A stretch of DNA of 30,034 nt from CAZART01 sp964487555 (GCA_964487555.1 CAZART010000065.1:1-30034); one strand, 5' to 3'. Positions 1 through 7,998 are shown, counted from the stretch's first letter. Notes: generated by a model not told the origin, from the letters alone. A program made the numbers and translations.

Positions 1-40
1 CTCTCGTCGGGATAGTCGATCCGGTGATGGTAGAGCCCCG

Positions 41-634
41 TCAGCACCCGGCCGGCGCCACGACGGGAATGCCGGGATGGTCTCCGAAATAGCCGACGCG
101 GTCGCCCGTCGCCTCGTCCACCGTGTGCTCGACGCGTACCCTGGTGCCGGCGGCGGAATACGGAAGCAGATAGATCGTTCCGTTCTCCTCGGTAACATCG
201 TCGAGCGGCACCCAGGCATTCACGTACGGCTTGTGCGGCCCGGCCACGTAGCCGGAATCCTGGTGCCAGGAGAATGAAGACCCTTCTCCACTCGTGCCCT
301 TCACGACAAACTGCTCCCAAAAAAGATAGGCGTCGCCGCCAATCGTCGCCCTGCAAATATCGGCCATCAGATCGCTAAAGAGCCACTTACCGAGTTCCGG
401 ATGCTCTTTGAAGGCTAGAAATACAAAGTACCGTTTGTTGCGCTTACTCAAGTTGATCTGGTCGACCCCCTCGCGGTCCATCTCCGCCTCCTGCTCCTTA
501 ACGAGACGATCGCAGGTGTCGCGGATCATCGCAAGATCCTCGTCGGGGATCACACTTTCGAGAATGAAGAAGCCATCCTCGCGATATCTCCGCTCTTGTT
601 CTTCCGTAATGTTAAGTGCGGTTTGCGTAGCCAT
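41..634 (-). CDS. PhyH-family Fe(II)/2-oxoglutarate dioxygenase, frame broken near the C-terminus
   Basis: Phytanoyl-CoA dioxygenase (PhyH) proteins are non-haem iron oxygenases that use 2-oxoglutarate and bind Fe(II) through an HxD...H triad. Here HQD (His124, Asp126) lies in a typical PhyH context (WHQDSGY, then AWVPLDDVTEENG). I chose ATG at 634 because a GAGGAG Shine-Dalgarno lies just upstream and the residues before it look non-coding. The frame stops at TGA 41-43 after only 197 residues, before the distal His and the 2-oxoglutarate-binding Arg. Adding one G to the GGG run just before the stop would continue the protein as VLTGLYHHR and on past the window edge, with His at about the expected distance. 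So the gene is either frameshifted or carries a sequencing error. Family assignment is firm; substrate unknown. Confidence 0.75.
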   Translation of the reverse strand: MATQTALNITEEQERRYREDGFFILESVIPDEDLAMIRDTCDRLVKEQEAEMDREGVDQINLSKRNKRYFVFLAFKEHPELGKWLFSDLMADICRATIGGDAYLFWEQFVVKGTSGEGSSFSWHQDSGYVAGPHKPYVNAWVPLDDVTEENGTIYLLPYSAAGTRVRVEHTVDEATGDRVGYFGDHPGIPVVAPAGC

Positions 635-962
635 GATCTCTCCTCGTTCTGGACAAGCATCTGTTGTGACGTTTGACGGCCAACCGGCGTCGTAACCGTC
701 ATCCCCTCCTTCCGCCCGTTCGCGACGTCTGCAATCGGCTGCGGAACGCGCGCATATTCGAGCCACCGGCTGGTGCGCAATCGTTTGTGCACAGCCCGAA
801 AAAGAATAGCGTTTTCCCGCGTCTGAATCAAGCGGGGAAACGCCATCCTTGAAAGCGTTCATCTGCGGTCAGCGTGACGTCACCTTCCGACCGGTGCATC
901 ATTTGCCGCAACGGAAAGACCGGCGGCCCGAGAACATGGACACCGACCGTCCAAAATACCGG
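635..962. other. Non-coding stretch between two minus-strand genes
   Basis: This 328-base stretch holds the promoter side of the PhyH gene at its low-coordinate end and an intrinsic terminator (799-843) for the small gene at 963-1157. No open frame in it has a recognisable product or a convincing ribosome binding site. Confidence 0.6.
799..843 (-). terminator. Rho-independent terminator downstream of the 64-aa protein gene
   Basis: On the minus strand a 12-bp stem (arms 832-843 and 809-820, with one G-T wobble and an 11-nt loop at 821-831) is followed by a U-rich tract, TATTCTTTTT, at 799-808. Stem plus T-run fits an intrinsic terminator on the minus strand. It lies about 120 nt after the stop of the small gene, separating it from the PhyH gene. 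Confidence 0.75.
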
Positions 963-1157
963 CTATTTCTTCTTAAGAACGGGAAGACCGTTCGCCGTCT
1001 CCGCGACCTTGTATCCCTCTGGAAGATCATTGAGCGTCCCGTCCTTCTCTTCCTTCGCAAAAAAGTAGATCGTCTGGGTCCTGCCGTTCTTGAGCGTCGT
1101 CTGCTTTGAATGCAGGTAATAGGTCTTGCCCTTCGAATTAGTGTACGAATACGCCAT
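963..1157 (-). CDS. Conserved small protein of 64 aa (MAYSYTNSKGKTYYLHS type)
   Basis: This encodes a short basic protein beginning MAYSYTNSKGKTYYLH and ending LPVLKKK. The pattern YTNxKGxTYYLHSK...GRxQTIYFFAKE...LPEGYxV...GLPxLKKK matches, from memory, a widespread family of roughly 65-residue bacterial proteins of unknown function, often near stress genes. The reading frame is open further upstream, but the ATG at 1157 gives the family's usual N-terminus. The Shine-Dalgarno is weak. There are no membrane segments or cysteines. A strong terminator follows at 799-843. Function unknown. Confidence 0.75.
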   Translation of the reverse strand: MAYSYTNSKGKTYYLHSKQTTLKNGRTQTIYFFAKEEKDGTLNDLPEGYKVAETANGLPVLKKK

Positions 1158-1420
1158 GGCTGAGTGTTGATTCGACTGGTTGGGGAAAGCGGCCACACTG
1201 TTACGGCGGGCGCTCCGCCGGATTATGGCTCGGCTGAATTTAAACCGCGATGCGTCCGTACACAAGGGCGGACCCTCGAGAGTGGAAACGATTCTGAAAT
1301 ATGAGCCCCTTTTCGGAAGGTTTTCATCGTCCCTTCGGCTCTCGACAGACCAGGCGAGGAACGATGCGCGGATCGCCTGCACCGCCCCTCGATGAAAATT
1401 CCTGTTTTATGACCGCCGCA

Positions 1421-1870
1421 TCATGTCCCGAGCGCTTCTGCGGATTCCGGCCACATGGATCGCACATGGGATGGCAGCATGTGACGCACTTCTTCCACTT
1501 CGCCACCTGTCACGTGCCGGCTGATCACGGCAAAGACGGCTTTCGTCGCATTTTCCGGATTTTGGCCACCCGCTTGCTGCAGCTCGTGACTTACACGCCT
1601 CAGCCATTCGTCACGGTCGCGATATTTTTCGGGCTTGTCCGCCGGCCTGTATCCTTCATAGAATATGCCGCGCACCAGCAGCGGGAGCTGCGAAGCGAAA
1701 TGGGCGGCCTCTTCGACGGTCAATCGGTCACGTAGCGTGAACAGCACGCCGCGCAAGGCATGATACGCCATCTGCCGGTCCGGATGCCCCATCTCTTCGC
1801 TGATTTCCTTCAGCCACGTATTCGTGTCGTGAACCGTTCGGTCCATGACCTCCAATCCAAGCTCTGCCAT
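1421..1870 (-). CDS. DUF2267 family protein
   Basis: This is a 149-aa soluble, mostly helical protein. Family-typical features are an N-terminal LEVMDRTVHDTNTWLKEI, then ALRGVLFTLRDRLTVEEAAHFASQLP, and LLVRGIFYEGY. DUF2267 proteins are common in stress-related gene clusters and have no established biochemical role. The frame is open to 1915, but ATG 1870 is preferred because AGCGGAGGGATCGAG immediately precedes it, giving a near-ideal Shine-Dalgarno, and homologues begin at this point. It is transcribed divergently from the gene at 2062, with 191 bases between the two starts. Confidence 0.88.
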   Translation of the reverse strand: MAELGLEVMDRTVHDTNTWLKEISEEMGHPDRQMAYHALRGVLFTLRDRLTVEEAAHFASQLPLLVRGIFYEGYRPADKPEKYRDRDEWLRRVSHELQQAGGQNPENATKAVFAVISRHVTGGEVEEVRHMLPSHVRSMWPESAEALGT

Positions 1871-2061
1871 CTCGATCCCTCCGCTTCTAGTCGATCTGCT
1901 CGTTCGTTTGTCCATGCTCGCCCTTTGTTATATCGCTTTCGAATCCACTTGAGCCGTGCCACTCTCCCGCGTCACACATCGATTACATGTGGCATAGGAT
2001 ATCCTGTCCATCCTCGCGGTATCACCAATCAAAACAATACTGGGACAGTCTGGAAGAGACA
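1871..2061. promoter_or_regulatory. Divergent promoter region between the DUF2267 gene and the stress operon
   Basis: This 191-base gap separates two divergent starts, so promoters for both directions must lie here or nearby. A short inverted repeat CACAT-N7-ATGTG is seen near 1976-1992. I could not pick convincing -35/-10 or -33/-7 elements by eye. Confidence 0.5.
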
Positions 2062-2514
2062 ATGACCTTGAATGGCGTGGCATCGGCAGTGGGTAAAGGG
2101 ATTTTTGCAGGACTGGTGGGAACGGCAGCGATGACGGCTTCGACGATGCTCGAGATGCAATGGAGCGGAAGGGCCGCTAGCGATGCTCCCTCGAAGGCGG
2201 CAGGTCGGGCACTTGGAGTCCAGCCACGAAACCAGGAGGGCCGGGTCCGATTTGGGCAGGTGGTCCACTGGAGCTATGGCACGTCGTGGGGTGCTGTGAG
2301 GGGCCTGATTGCACTTACCGGCTTGCGGGGCACCGCAGCATGCGCTCTCCACTTCGCCGCGGTGTGGGGCGCCGCGCAAGTCCTATTGCCGGCGCTCGAC
2401 GTCGGCCCACCGGTGACGGAGTGGGAAGCTGAAGCAATCGCTACCGACGTCCTGCATCACGCGGTGTATGCCGCCGCTGCCGGCGCTGCTTACGACTTTA
2501 TTGAAAACCACTGA
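2062..2514 (+). CDS. Small membrane protein, YagU/DUF1440-like layout
   Basis: This encodes 150 aa. An N-terminal hydrophobic helix (GIFAGLVGTAAMTASTMLE, about residues 13-31) is followed by a polar segment, then alanine/glycine-rich hydrophobic stretches (HFAAVWGAAQVLLPAL and HHAVYAAAAGAAYDF). The layout resembles YagU/DUF1440-type inner-membrane proteins, but I cannot confirm the family. ATG 2062 was chosen over an upstream in-frame ATG because GGAAGAG lies just before it. The next gene starts 20 nt after its stop, so the two are probably co-transcribed. Role unknown; the neighbours suggest a stress cluster. Confidence 0.75.
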   Translation: MTLNGVASAVGKGIFAGLVGTAAMTASTMLEMQWSGRAASDAPSKAAGRALGVQPRNQEGRVRFGQVVHWSYGTSWGAVRGLIALTGLRGTAACALHFAAVWGAAQVLLPALDVGPPVTEWEAEAIATDVLHHAVYAAAAGAAYDFIENH

Positions 2515-2533
2515 AGTGAGGGAGGCTGCAGAC

Positions 2534-3211
2534 ATGTTTGAAAGACCCTTTTTCAGGGATCGGCGACATGCCGGACGTGAGCTCGGCGAACGATTGAAGC
2601 GACTCGTCGATGGAGACGTCGTCGTATTAGCACTTCCTCGTGGAGGCGTTGAAGTGGGCTACGAAGTGGCGCGAACGATCGGTGCGCCCCTCGATGTCAT
2701 CGTAGCACGAAAGCTTGGCGCCCCATCGCAGCCCGAGCTCGGCATTGGCGCCGTGGCGCCGGGAGGCATCATGCTGCTCGACACCCGCACCATCCGTCAG
2801 CTTGGCCTTTCGGAGGAGGATATTGCACGCGTCGCCGAACAGGAACGTGCCGAGATGCATCGACGCCTCAAAGAGTACCGCGGAGAAGATGAACCTGCCG
2901 ATCTCTCCGGAAAGACCCCAGTGATCGTAGACGACGGTCTCGCAACTGGAGTAACGGCCCTGGCCGCCGTTCGTGCGGCTCGTGCGGCTAACGCAGAGCG
3001 AATTCTGCTGGCAATTCCTGTCTGTGCAGCGGAAACAGCCGCGATGATGGAGAAGGAGGTCGATGAACTCGTATGCCTCAGCCAGCCCGATCCGTTCATC
3101 GCTGTCGGCGTGTGGTACGAGCACTTCGGCCAAACAAGCGACGCCCAGGTGATCGAACTGCTAGAGGAAGCCAACGGCTTCGTCAGTTCTGAAGAAATCA
3201 CGGAAATCTAG
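2534..3211 (+). CDS. Phosphoribosyltransferase family protein
   Basis: This 225-aa protein carries a type I PRTase PRPP-binding motif, VIVDDGLATGVT (residues 130-141), with an N-terminal ALPRGGVEVGYEVA segment (33-46) and VARKLGAPSQPELGIGA (58-72) typical of the stand-alone 'predicted phosphoribosyltransferase' group. In this group the physiological substrate is usually unknown. ATG 2534 is preceded by GGGAGG at good spacing. The downstream hydrolase/esterase fusion starts 7 nt after the stop. From memory, PRTase and erythromycin-esterase-like domains also occur together in mycobacterial Rv2030c, which supports a functional link. Confidence 0.9.
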   Translation: MFERPFFRDRRHAGRELGERLKRLVDGDVVVLALPRGGVEVGYEVARTIGAPLDVIVARKLGAPSQPELGIGAVAPGGIMLLDTRTIRQLGLSEEDIARVAEQERAEMHRRLKEYRGEDEPADLSGKTPVIVDDGLATGVTALAAVRAARAANAERILLAIPVCAAETAAMMEKEVDELVCLSQPDPFIAVGVWYEHFGQTSDAQVIELLEEANGFVSSEEITEI

Positions 3212-3218
3212 ATGAGAC

Positions 3219-5249
3219 ATGGGCCTCGGACTTGACGAGAATGTGAAAATTCCTGTATCCGGCATAATGCTGGAAGGGAATCTGGACATCCCCGACAAGG
3301 CACGCGGCGTCGTTCTTTTCGTCCATGGCAGCGGAAGCAGCCGCCAAAGCCCCCGAAATCGCTACGTCGCCGAAGCGCTGCAGGAACGCGGACTCGCTAC
3401 CCTTCTGATTGATCTGATTACGAAGGACGAGGAACGCATCGATCGAGTGACGACCCATATTCGCTTTGACATCCGCCTTCTGGCCGCCCGGCTTGGCAGC
3501 GTTACGGATTGGCTCCGGGATAACGCGTCGACGAGAGACCTGAAGGTCGGCTACTTTGGTGCAAGCACCGGAGCGGCGGCGGCCTTGATCGCCGCCGCAG
3601 AGACTCCGAACGATGTCTCTGCCGTCGTTTTCCGAGGCGGCCGACCCGATCTTGCCCTCGACGTTCTGGCGGATGTTAACGCACCTACGCTGCTCATCGT
3701 CGGTGCTCGCGATCATCAGGTTATTCCACTGAATGAAAAGGCACATGACGCTCTCCGCGTTGAAAAACGTCTCGAAATTGTCCCCGGCGCCGGGCATCTG
3801 TTCGAGAAAGGAGGGGCGCTCGAACGGATGGCCGACCTGGCTGCGGATTGGTTCGTCGAGCATCTCACGGATCACCGAGGCAATCCTTCGGGCAATGGAG
3901 AGGCCGATCACCGGGCTCCGGACGTACTCGTACACCGGACCGCGAGCGACATCGCTGATCTTATGGCCCGCTCAGGAGAAGCGTTCACGGACGTAGAATC
4001 TGCCGACGTTGCGCCGCTACTCGATCGGATCGGTGATGCACGCGTCGTGCTCATCGGCGAGGCGACACACGGTACGTCCGAGTTTTACACGATGCGCCAG
4101 CGGATCACGCGCGAGCTGATCGAACGGCGAGGATTCACCATCGTGGCTGCGGAGGCGGATTGGCCTGATGCGGAACACGTGGACGAGTTCGTACGCGGCC
4201 GACCCGGGAAATCTGCTCGAGCCTGGGATGCATTCTCGCGGTTTCCGTCCTGGATGTGGCGAAATTACGAAGTGCTCGACTTCGTCGCGTGGCTACGCGA
4301 TTACAATGAGGGGATGATTCATCCGCAGCAGAAGGTCGGTTTCTACGGCCTGGACCTGTACAGCCTTTACACGTCCATTCACGAGGTCATCCGTTATTTG
4401 AACGAGGTCGACCCGGAGCTGGCGAAGACCGCGCAGATGCGTTATGGTTGCCTTCAACCGTTCCGAGCCGATCCGGGGCAATACGGCCGCGCCGTTCTTT
4501 CGATTCGTTATCGAGAATGCCAGGAGGAGGTCACGGACATTCCCAAAAATCTGCTCCGCCGGCGCATTGAATACAGCGAGCGCGACGGTGAATCTTACCT
4601 TGACGCGACACAGAACGCACGCGTCGTGGCAAATGCGGAACGGTTCTACACCGTGATGTATTACGGTGCGCCGGATAGCTGGAATCTGCGCGACACCCAT
4701 ATGTTCGATACGCTGAAGCGCGTGTTAGAGCATCGTGGCGAATCATCGAAGGCCGTCGTCTGGGCTCACAACTCCCATGTCGGAGATGCAGGGGCAACGT
4801 CGATGGGTCGCCGCGGAGAAACTAACATCGGCCGCATGGCGCGGGAAGAATTTCGTGATCGTTCGTATGCCGTCGGATTCGGTACACATGCGGGTACCGT
4901 TGCGGCCGCGTCTAACTGGGGAGATAAGGTTGAAATCAAGGACGTCCGACCATCCTATCCGGAGAGCTATGAACGCCTTTGCCATCAGAGCGGCGTGCCG
5001 AATTTTTTCCTGCCGTTGCGCGATGCAAGTGAGGCGTTGCTAAAAGACCTTTCAGACACACGTCTCGAACGAGCAATCGGTGTGATCTACCGACCCGAAA
5101 CGGAGCTTCAGAGCCATTACTTTGAGGCGGTTCTTCCGAAGCAGTTTGACGAATACGTCTGGTTCGACAATACGACCGCCGGCCGGCCGTTCGAGCGAGC
5201 CACGGCGCCGGATCTGCCGGAGCGGCATCCATTTCTCCTTGCAGACTAA
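3219..5249 (+). CDS. Fusion of dienelactone-hydrolase-like and erythromycin-esterase-like domains
   Basis: This 676-aa protein has two domains. Residues 1 to about 220 form an alpha/beta hydrolase: HGSGSS oxyanion region (36-41), nucleophile elbow GASTG with Ser116, Asp165 in GARDHQVIP and His193 in GAGHLF, so the triad is complete. Residues from about 240 to the end match the erythromycin esterase (EreA/EreB, succinoglycan-biosynthesis-like) family: VLIGEATHGTSEFY with Glu281 and His284, AAEADWPDA, and VVWAHNSHVGDA. Chromosomal members of this family are rarely proven resistance enzymes, so macrolide inactivation should not be assumed. The start is ATG 3219, 7 nt after the PRTase stop; its Shine-Dalgarno is weak, suggesting coupling. 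No signal peptide, so probably cytoplasmic. Confidence 0.9.
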   Translation: MGLGLDENVKIPVSGIMLEGNLDIPDKARGVVLFVHGSGSSRQSPRNRYVAEALQERGLATLLIDLITKDEERIDRVTTHIRFDIRLLAARLGSVTDWLRDNASTRDLKVGYFGASTGAAAALIAAAETPNDVSAVVFRGGRPDLALDVLADVNAPTLLIVGARDHQVIPLNEKAHDALRVEKRLEIVPGAGHLFEKGGALERMADLAADWFVEHLTDHRGNPSGNGEADHRAPDVLVHRTASDIADLMARSGEAFTDVESADVAPLLDRIGDARVVLIGEATHGTSEFYTMRQRITRELIERRGFTIVAAEADWPDAEHVDEFVRGRPGKSARAWDAFSRFPSWMWRNYEVLDFVAWLRDYNEGMIHPQQKVGFYGLDLYSLYTSIHEVIRYLNEVDPELAKTAQMRYGCLQPFRADPGQYGRAVLSIRYRECQEEVTDIPKNLLRRRIEYSERDGESYLDATQNARVVANAERFYTVMYYGAPDSWNLRDTHMFDTLKRVLEHRGESSKAVVWAHNSHVGDAGATSMGRRGETNIGRMAREEFRDRSYAVGFGTHAGTVAAASNWGDKVEIKDVRPSYPESYERLCHQSGVPNFFLPLRDASEALLKDLSDTRLERAIGVIYRPETELQSHYFEAVLPKQFDEYVWFDNTTAGRPFERATAPDLPERHPFLLAD

Positions 5250-5260
5250 CGCCACCCCAT

Positions 5261-5279
5261 GCCTCCCGCTCGGGGAGGC
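5261..5279. terminator. Hairpin between convergent genes
   Basis: A perfect 7-bp stem, GCCTCCC (5261-5267) and GGGAGGC (5273-5279) with a 5-nt loop, lies in the 57-base gap between two convergent genes. Position and stem suggest a bidirectional terminator, but neither side has a T-run, so intrinsic termination would be weak. Confidence 0.45.
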
Positions 5280-5306
5280 CGCTAATCTCGAAACAGTCGT
5301 ACCTGG

Positions 5307-5723
5307 CTAGAGCGAATTGATCCACTCTCGGACCAGGTCGATCTGCTCACCTGAAAGAGACGGCGCGCCGAGCGGCATGCGTTGACCAACGATTCGAGAA
5401 TCGCCCTCTAGCTTCATCACCAGGTAGCTGTCGTCCGGATTGCCGGGATCTACGCGCTTAAACGACGGCACCTCCCGGCTGTCGACGCCGATGAGATTGT
5501 CGCCTGCAGCCCCCGAACTAAGGTCGAGACCCTGCTGCGCGTTATCGCCGAGATGGCACCCCGAGACGGCGCAGCTCGGATTGAAGATTGTCGCCTGAAT
5601 CGTCTCGAGAGTAGGCCCATTTCCATTTCCCCCTAGCTCAAAGGGACCTGAATGCTCGCACGATGCGAGCATCAGCAGTGCGGCAGCGAAAAGTAGAACA
5701 AAACGCAACATACGTCGATGCAT
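5307..5723 (-). CDS. Lipoprotein with CX4CH c-type haem motif
   Basis: This 138-aa protein has a lipoprotein signal peptide (MHRRMLRFVLLFAAALLMLASC, lipidation Cys22 in LASC) followed by a single small cytochrome-like domain. The haem motif is CAVSGCH (Cys51, Cys56, His57), i.e. CX4CH instead of CXXCH. A later GQRMPLGA (Met116) is a plausible distal ligand in a 'VGxxMP' context. It would be membrane-anchored outside the cytoplasm. Its ATG shares one base with the upstream stop (TGATG), so it is probably translationally coupled to the barrel-fused paralogue. The two share the segments DPGNPDDSYLV and HPGRPDSSYLV. Electron-transfer role inferred; haem attachment not proven. Confidence 0.82.
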   Translation of the reverse strand: MHRRMLRFVLLFAAALLMLASCEHSGPFELGGNGNGPTLETIQATIFNPSCAVSGCHLGDNAQQGLDLSSGAAGDNLIGVDSREVPSFKRVDPGNPDDSYLVMKLEGDSRIVGQRMPLGAPSLSGEQIDLVREWINSL

Positions 5724-6964
5724 CAGAATTGAAGCAGGCGAAAGATGTTGAATCCGAGGCGAAGATCCGGCTTTGCAATATCAAGATCGCCGCCTCGCAT
5801 GTATTGGTCCGTAGTCAACCCCACTGAATTCGTCACGACGATCTGGAAAACGTGCCCTCCCACCGCAATTTCAAAGCCGCCGCCGAAGCTGTCGAACCGA
5901 TTCTGATTGACGAACGTTGTCGTGCGCTCGTACCCGGCAAGTATCGGTACCCACTCCGCCAGCAAGGATAAGTTCTGGTGGAAGCGCCAGCGGGCCCCAA
6001 GTCCAAGCGTGAGTAAAAGGTCTTCTCCCCCGAGCGCTTCGGCCTGGTTCACGAGTATGCCGGGTGCAGCCAGCACACCGACGCGGCCTCCAATATCGCG
6101 CGAGACGATCAGCTGCGCGGAGAACTTGAATGCCTCGGAATCGAAGCGCTCCAGGCCTCCAGTTTCATCGGTCACCCAGTTCACCGCAGCCTGCGCCGCC
6201 AGACTCAAGGGCCACTTTGGCTCCACGGTCTGTTGAAAGAAACGATACTTCGCCTGAAGTTCGACATTGTCGGACGCATTGCTTCGGCCGAGGATGAACA
6301 ACAAATCATCCGTCGGAGCGTACCCCAGATTCAAAAAGATGACTGAACTGCCGTCGAGACCATAGAAGGAATCATAACCTTCCGAAATAGGCGGATTGAA
6401 CCGATGGCTGATCAGGAAAAACCATAAACCGCTGTCCACCATCCGGGTGGTGGGCACGTTAACGACCTTCCACCCCTCGAAAGCAACCGTGGTTTTTGCG
6501 GGAGCCTGCTGCCGGATGGCCTCCAGGTCGGCATCGCCGAGGGCCTCCACCCAATTTTCGATGGTCGAGATCTCTTGCTCGGACAGCCGGTCGCCCGTAA
6601 ACGGCATCGGCGCGCCGACGATGTCTTCGTCCCCCCGCACTTTCTTGACCAGATAGCTGCTGTCCGGACGTCCGGGATGGATCAACTTCAGATCAGGACG
6701 CTCGCGACTTGCTTCGTCCACCGTATGTCCGGCGAACGACTCCTCGTCGAGGCTCATGCCCATCTGTGGAGTCGAGCCGACGTGGCAGCCCACCAGCGCG
6801 CAGCTTCGCGCGAAGATGGAGGCGACTTGCTCCTGAATCTCGGCGACGTCCTGCGCCGCAGCGCGAGAATTACCCAGGAGCACTAAAACAATGATGATAT
6901 AGCTGAGTCTTGGCTGCATTCTGAGACCGGATCGGCGAGCACAACAGCGGAAGGGAATGCGCAT
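5723..6964 (-). CDS. CX4CH haem domain fused to DUF5777-like outer-membrane beta-barrel
   Basis: This 413-aa exported protein has a signal peptide with a long basic n-region and hydrophobic core SYIIIVLVLLG, ending near AAAQD (about residue 39). Next comes a cytochrome-like domain with CALVGCH (Cys55, Cys60, His61) and possible distal Met120 in GAPMPF. From about residue 155 the sequence changes to alternating beta-strand-like segments (ISHRFNPPISEGYDSFYGLD, LLFILGRSNASDNVELQAKY, LGLGARWRFHQNLSLLAEW) that resemble the DUF5777 beta-barrel family. It suggests a haem domain tethered to an outer-membrane barrel. ATG 6964 overlaps the upstream stop by one base and has AGAAGAG upstream. An alternative ATG at 6919 would give a shorter signal peptide. 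Confidence 0.8.
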   Translation of the reverse strand: MRIPFRCCARRSGLRMQPRLSYIIIVLVLLGNSRAAAQDVAEIQEQVASIFARSCALVGCHVGSTPQMGMSLDEESFAGHTVDEASRERPDLKLIHPGRPDSSYLVKKVRGDEDIVGAPMPFTGDRLSEQEISTIENWVEALGDADLEAIRQQAPAKTTVAFEGWKVVNVPTTRMVDSGLWFFLISHRFNPPISEGYDSFYGLDGSSVIFLNLGYAPTDDLLFILGRSNASDNVELQAKYRFFQQTVEPKWPLSLAAQAAVNWVTDETGGLERFDSEAFKFSAQLIVSRDIGGRVGVLAAPGILVNQAEALGGEDLLLTLGLGARWRFHQNLSLLAEWVPILAGYERTTTFVNQNRFDSFGGGFEIAVGGHVFQIVVTNSVGLTTDQYMRGGDLDIAKPDLRLGFNIFRLLQF

Positions 6965-7698
6965 CAATTCTCTTCTATCTTGAGCGAAAAATCAGGATCC
7001 GCACGATATACGTGCTGGAAAACACCAAGGACTAGCTTTGTGCCGGCCTCAACATCATTTCCGAGGCCGACCGAAAAGCCCTCTTCCTCTTCTGCATCCG
7101 CGTATCCGTTCTCGACAAAATAGGTGCGGGCGCGCTCTAATTCGTCCTCCCCAAGAGACGCAAAAGGCAGATCCAGGAACAGGGGTCCCCCTTTTGAGCC
7201 GATAAACTGAACGACGTTACCGGACCGGGCATCGACAAAGATCACGAACGCTTCCGTCTCGCTGCGGTTCAGCAGATTCTCGAGAGTGATCGCGACGGCT
7301 TCTTCATTGGGGATGCGCAAGGCTTCGGAGACGCTGAGCTGCACGGCTTTGCCGCTCGATCGCTGGCCGTTCGGCTTCATCATTTCTATGGCCGCAGCCG
7401 CAGCCTCCAATCGGTCCGCCGCCGCGGTCACGGCGGTTTCGGCGAGATCCGCATTCGGTCCGGCCAGAACCTCCTGCGCACGAGCAAGCTCTTTAACGGC
7501 GGCGAGCATCCCTATTAGCGGTGATTCTTCGTCCAACGCCCGTTCTGCGATCTCCCGTCGGCGGCCTAGTGCGGCCAGAGCCTCGCGAATCCGCTTCAAC
7601 ACCTCGTCCAGATCATCTTCGATCGCGAAAGCGCGAATCGCATCGCATACGGCGGCAACGACGCCGGCAAGGTGTCCGGCAGAAGGAGGTGATCGCAT
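6964..7698 (-). CDS. Unrecognised protein: helical N-terminus plus alpha/beta C-terminal domain
   Basis: I do not recognise this family. From ATG 7698 it is 244 aa. Residues about 1-120 are charged, alanine-rich helices (DEVLKRIREALAALGRRR, ADRLEAAAAAIEMM) that may form a helical bundle. The rest is an alpha/beta domain with AFVIFVDARSGNVVQFIGS and PLFLDLPFASLGEDELERA, ending in PDFSLKIEEN. The pattern 'FVIFxDAxSGxxVQF...LxLDLP' recalls small chaperone/immunity-like proteins (TY-Chap-like), but this is only an impression. The frame is open to a GTG at 7776 directly after the previous stop, which is an alternative start. There is no signal peptide. Its stop overlaps the next start (TGATG). Confidence 0.65.
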   Translation of the reverse strand: MRSPPSAGHLAGVVAAVCDAIRAFAIEDDLDEVLKRIREALAALGRRREIAERALDEESPLIGMLAAVKELARAQEVLAGPNADLAETAVTAAADRLEAAAAAIEMMKPNGQRSSGKAVQLSVSEALRIPNEEAVAITLENLLNRSETEAFVIFVDARSGNVVQFIGSKGGPLFLDLPFASLGEDELERARTYFVENGYADAEEEEGFSVGLGNDVEAGTKLVLGVFQHVYRADPDFSLKIEEN

Positions 7699-7776
7699 AG
7701 TGATGAAGCTGTATCTCGAAGTCTCGAAGTTTCGTTGACTCACTCTCTCGACGGAACGAAGCGCGGGGCAGGCCAC

Positions 7777-7998
7777 CTAATCCACACCATTCGTAGAGGA
7801 GTTACTCTCAGCGATGTGGGTTAGAGGGATGATCGCCTGAAGCTCGTCCATGACCACGATTATGTCGTCGATGAACTTGCCGTTCTCACCGGTGAAGCGG
7901 ACTTGCTGCCGAGACTGGTCTAGCACAGCATCGGCCGCACGAACGTCGACTTCAAGGCCTTCTTTGAAATAGAGGCGATAGGTTTTTATCTCGGGCAT
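7777..7998 (-). CDS. Hypothetical protein, 73 aa
   Basis: This short protein starts MPEIKTYRLYFKEGLEVDVR and contains alternating hydrophobic residues suggesting beta-strands, then GENGKFIDDIIVVMDELQAIIPL. No family is recognised, and there are no cysteines or membrane segments. The ATG at 7998 lacks a clear Shine-Dalgarno. It sits at the head of a probable operon: the next frame is open from the base right after its stop codon. Strong conservation of charged and hydrophobic pattern and tight packing support a real gene, but function is unknown. Confidence 0.55.
   Translation of the reverse strand: MPEIKTYRLYFKEGLEVDVRAADAVLDQSRQQVRFTGENGKFIDDIIVVMDELQAIIPLTHIAESNSSTNGVD

Noticed and set aside
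1204..1220. 6-bp GC hairpin CGGCGG-N5-CCGCCG after the DUF2267 gene
   Set aside because: It has no T-run on either strand, and short GC stems are common by chance here.
3198..3935. Long minus-strand open frame of about 245 codons opposite the hydrolase domain
   Set aside because: It is antisense to a gene with a complete catalytic triad, and its translation shows no family features; a coding shadow.
3219..5249. Interpretation of the esterase-like domain as a macrolide resistance gene
   Set aside because: Family membership alone does not show resistance. The fusion and PRTase neighbour point to a chromosomal metabolic or stress role.
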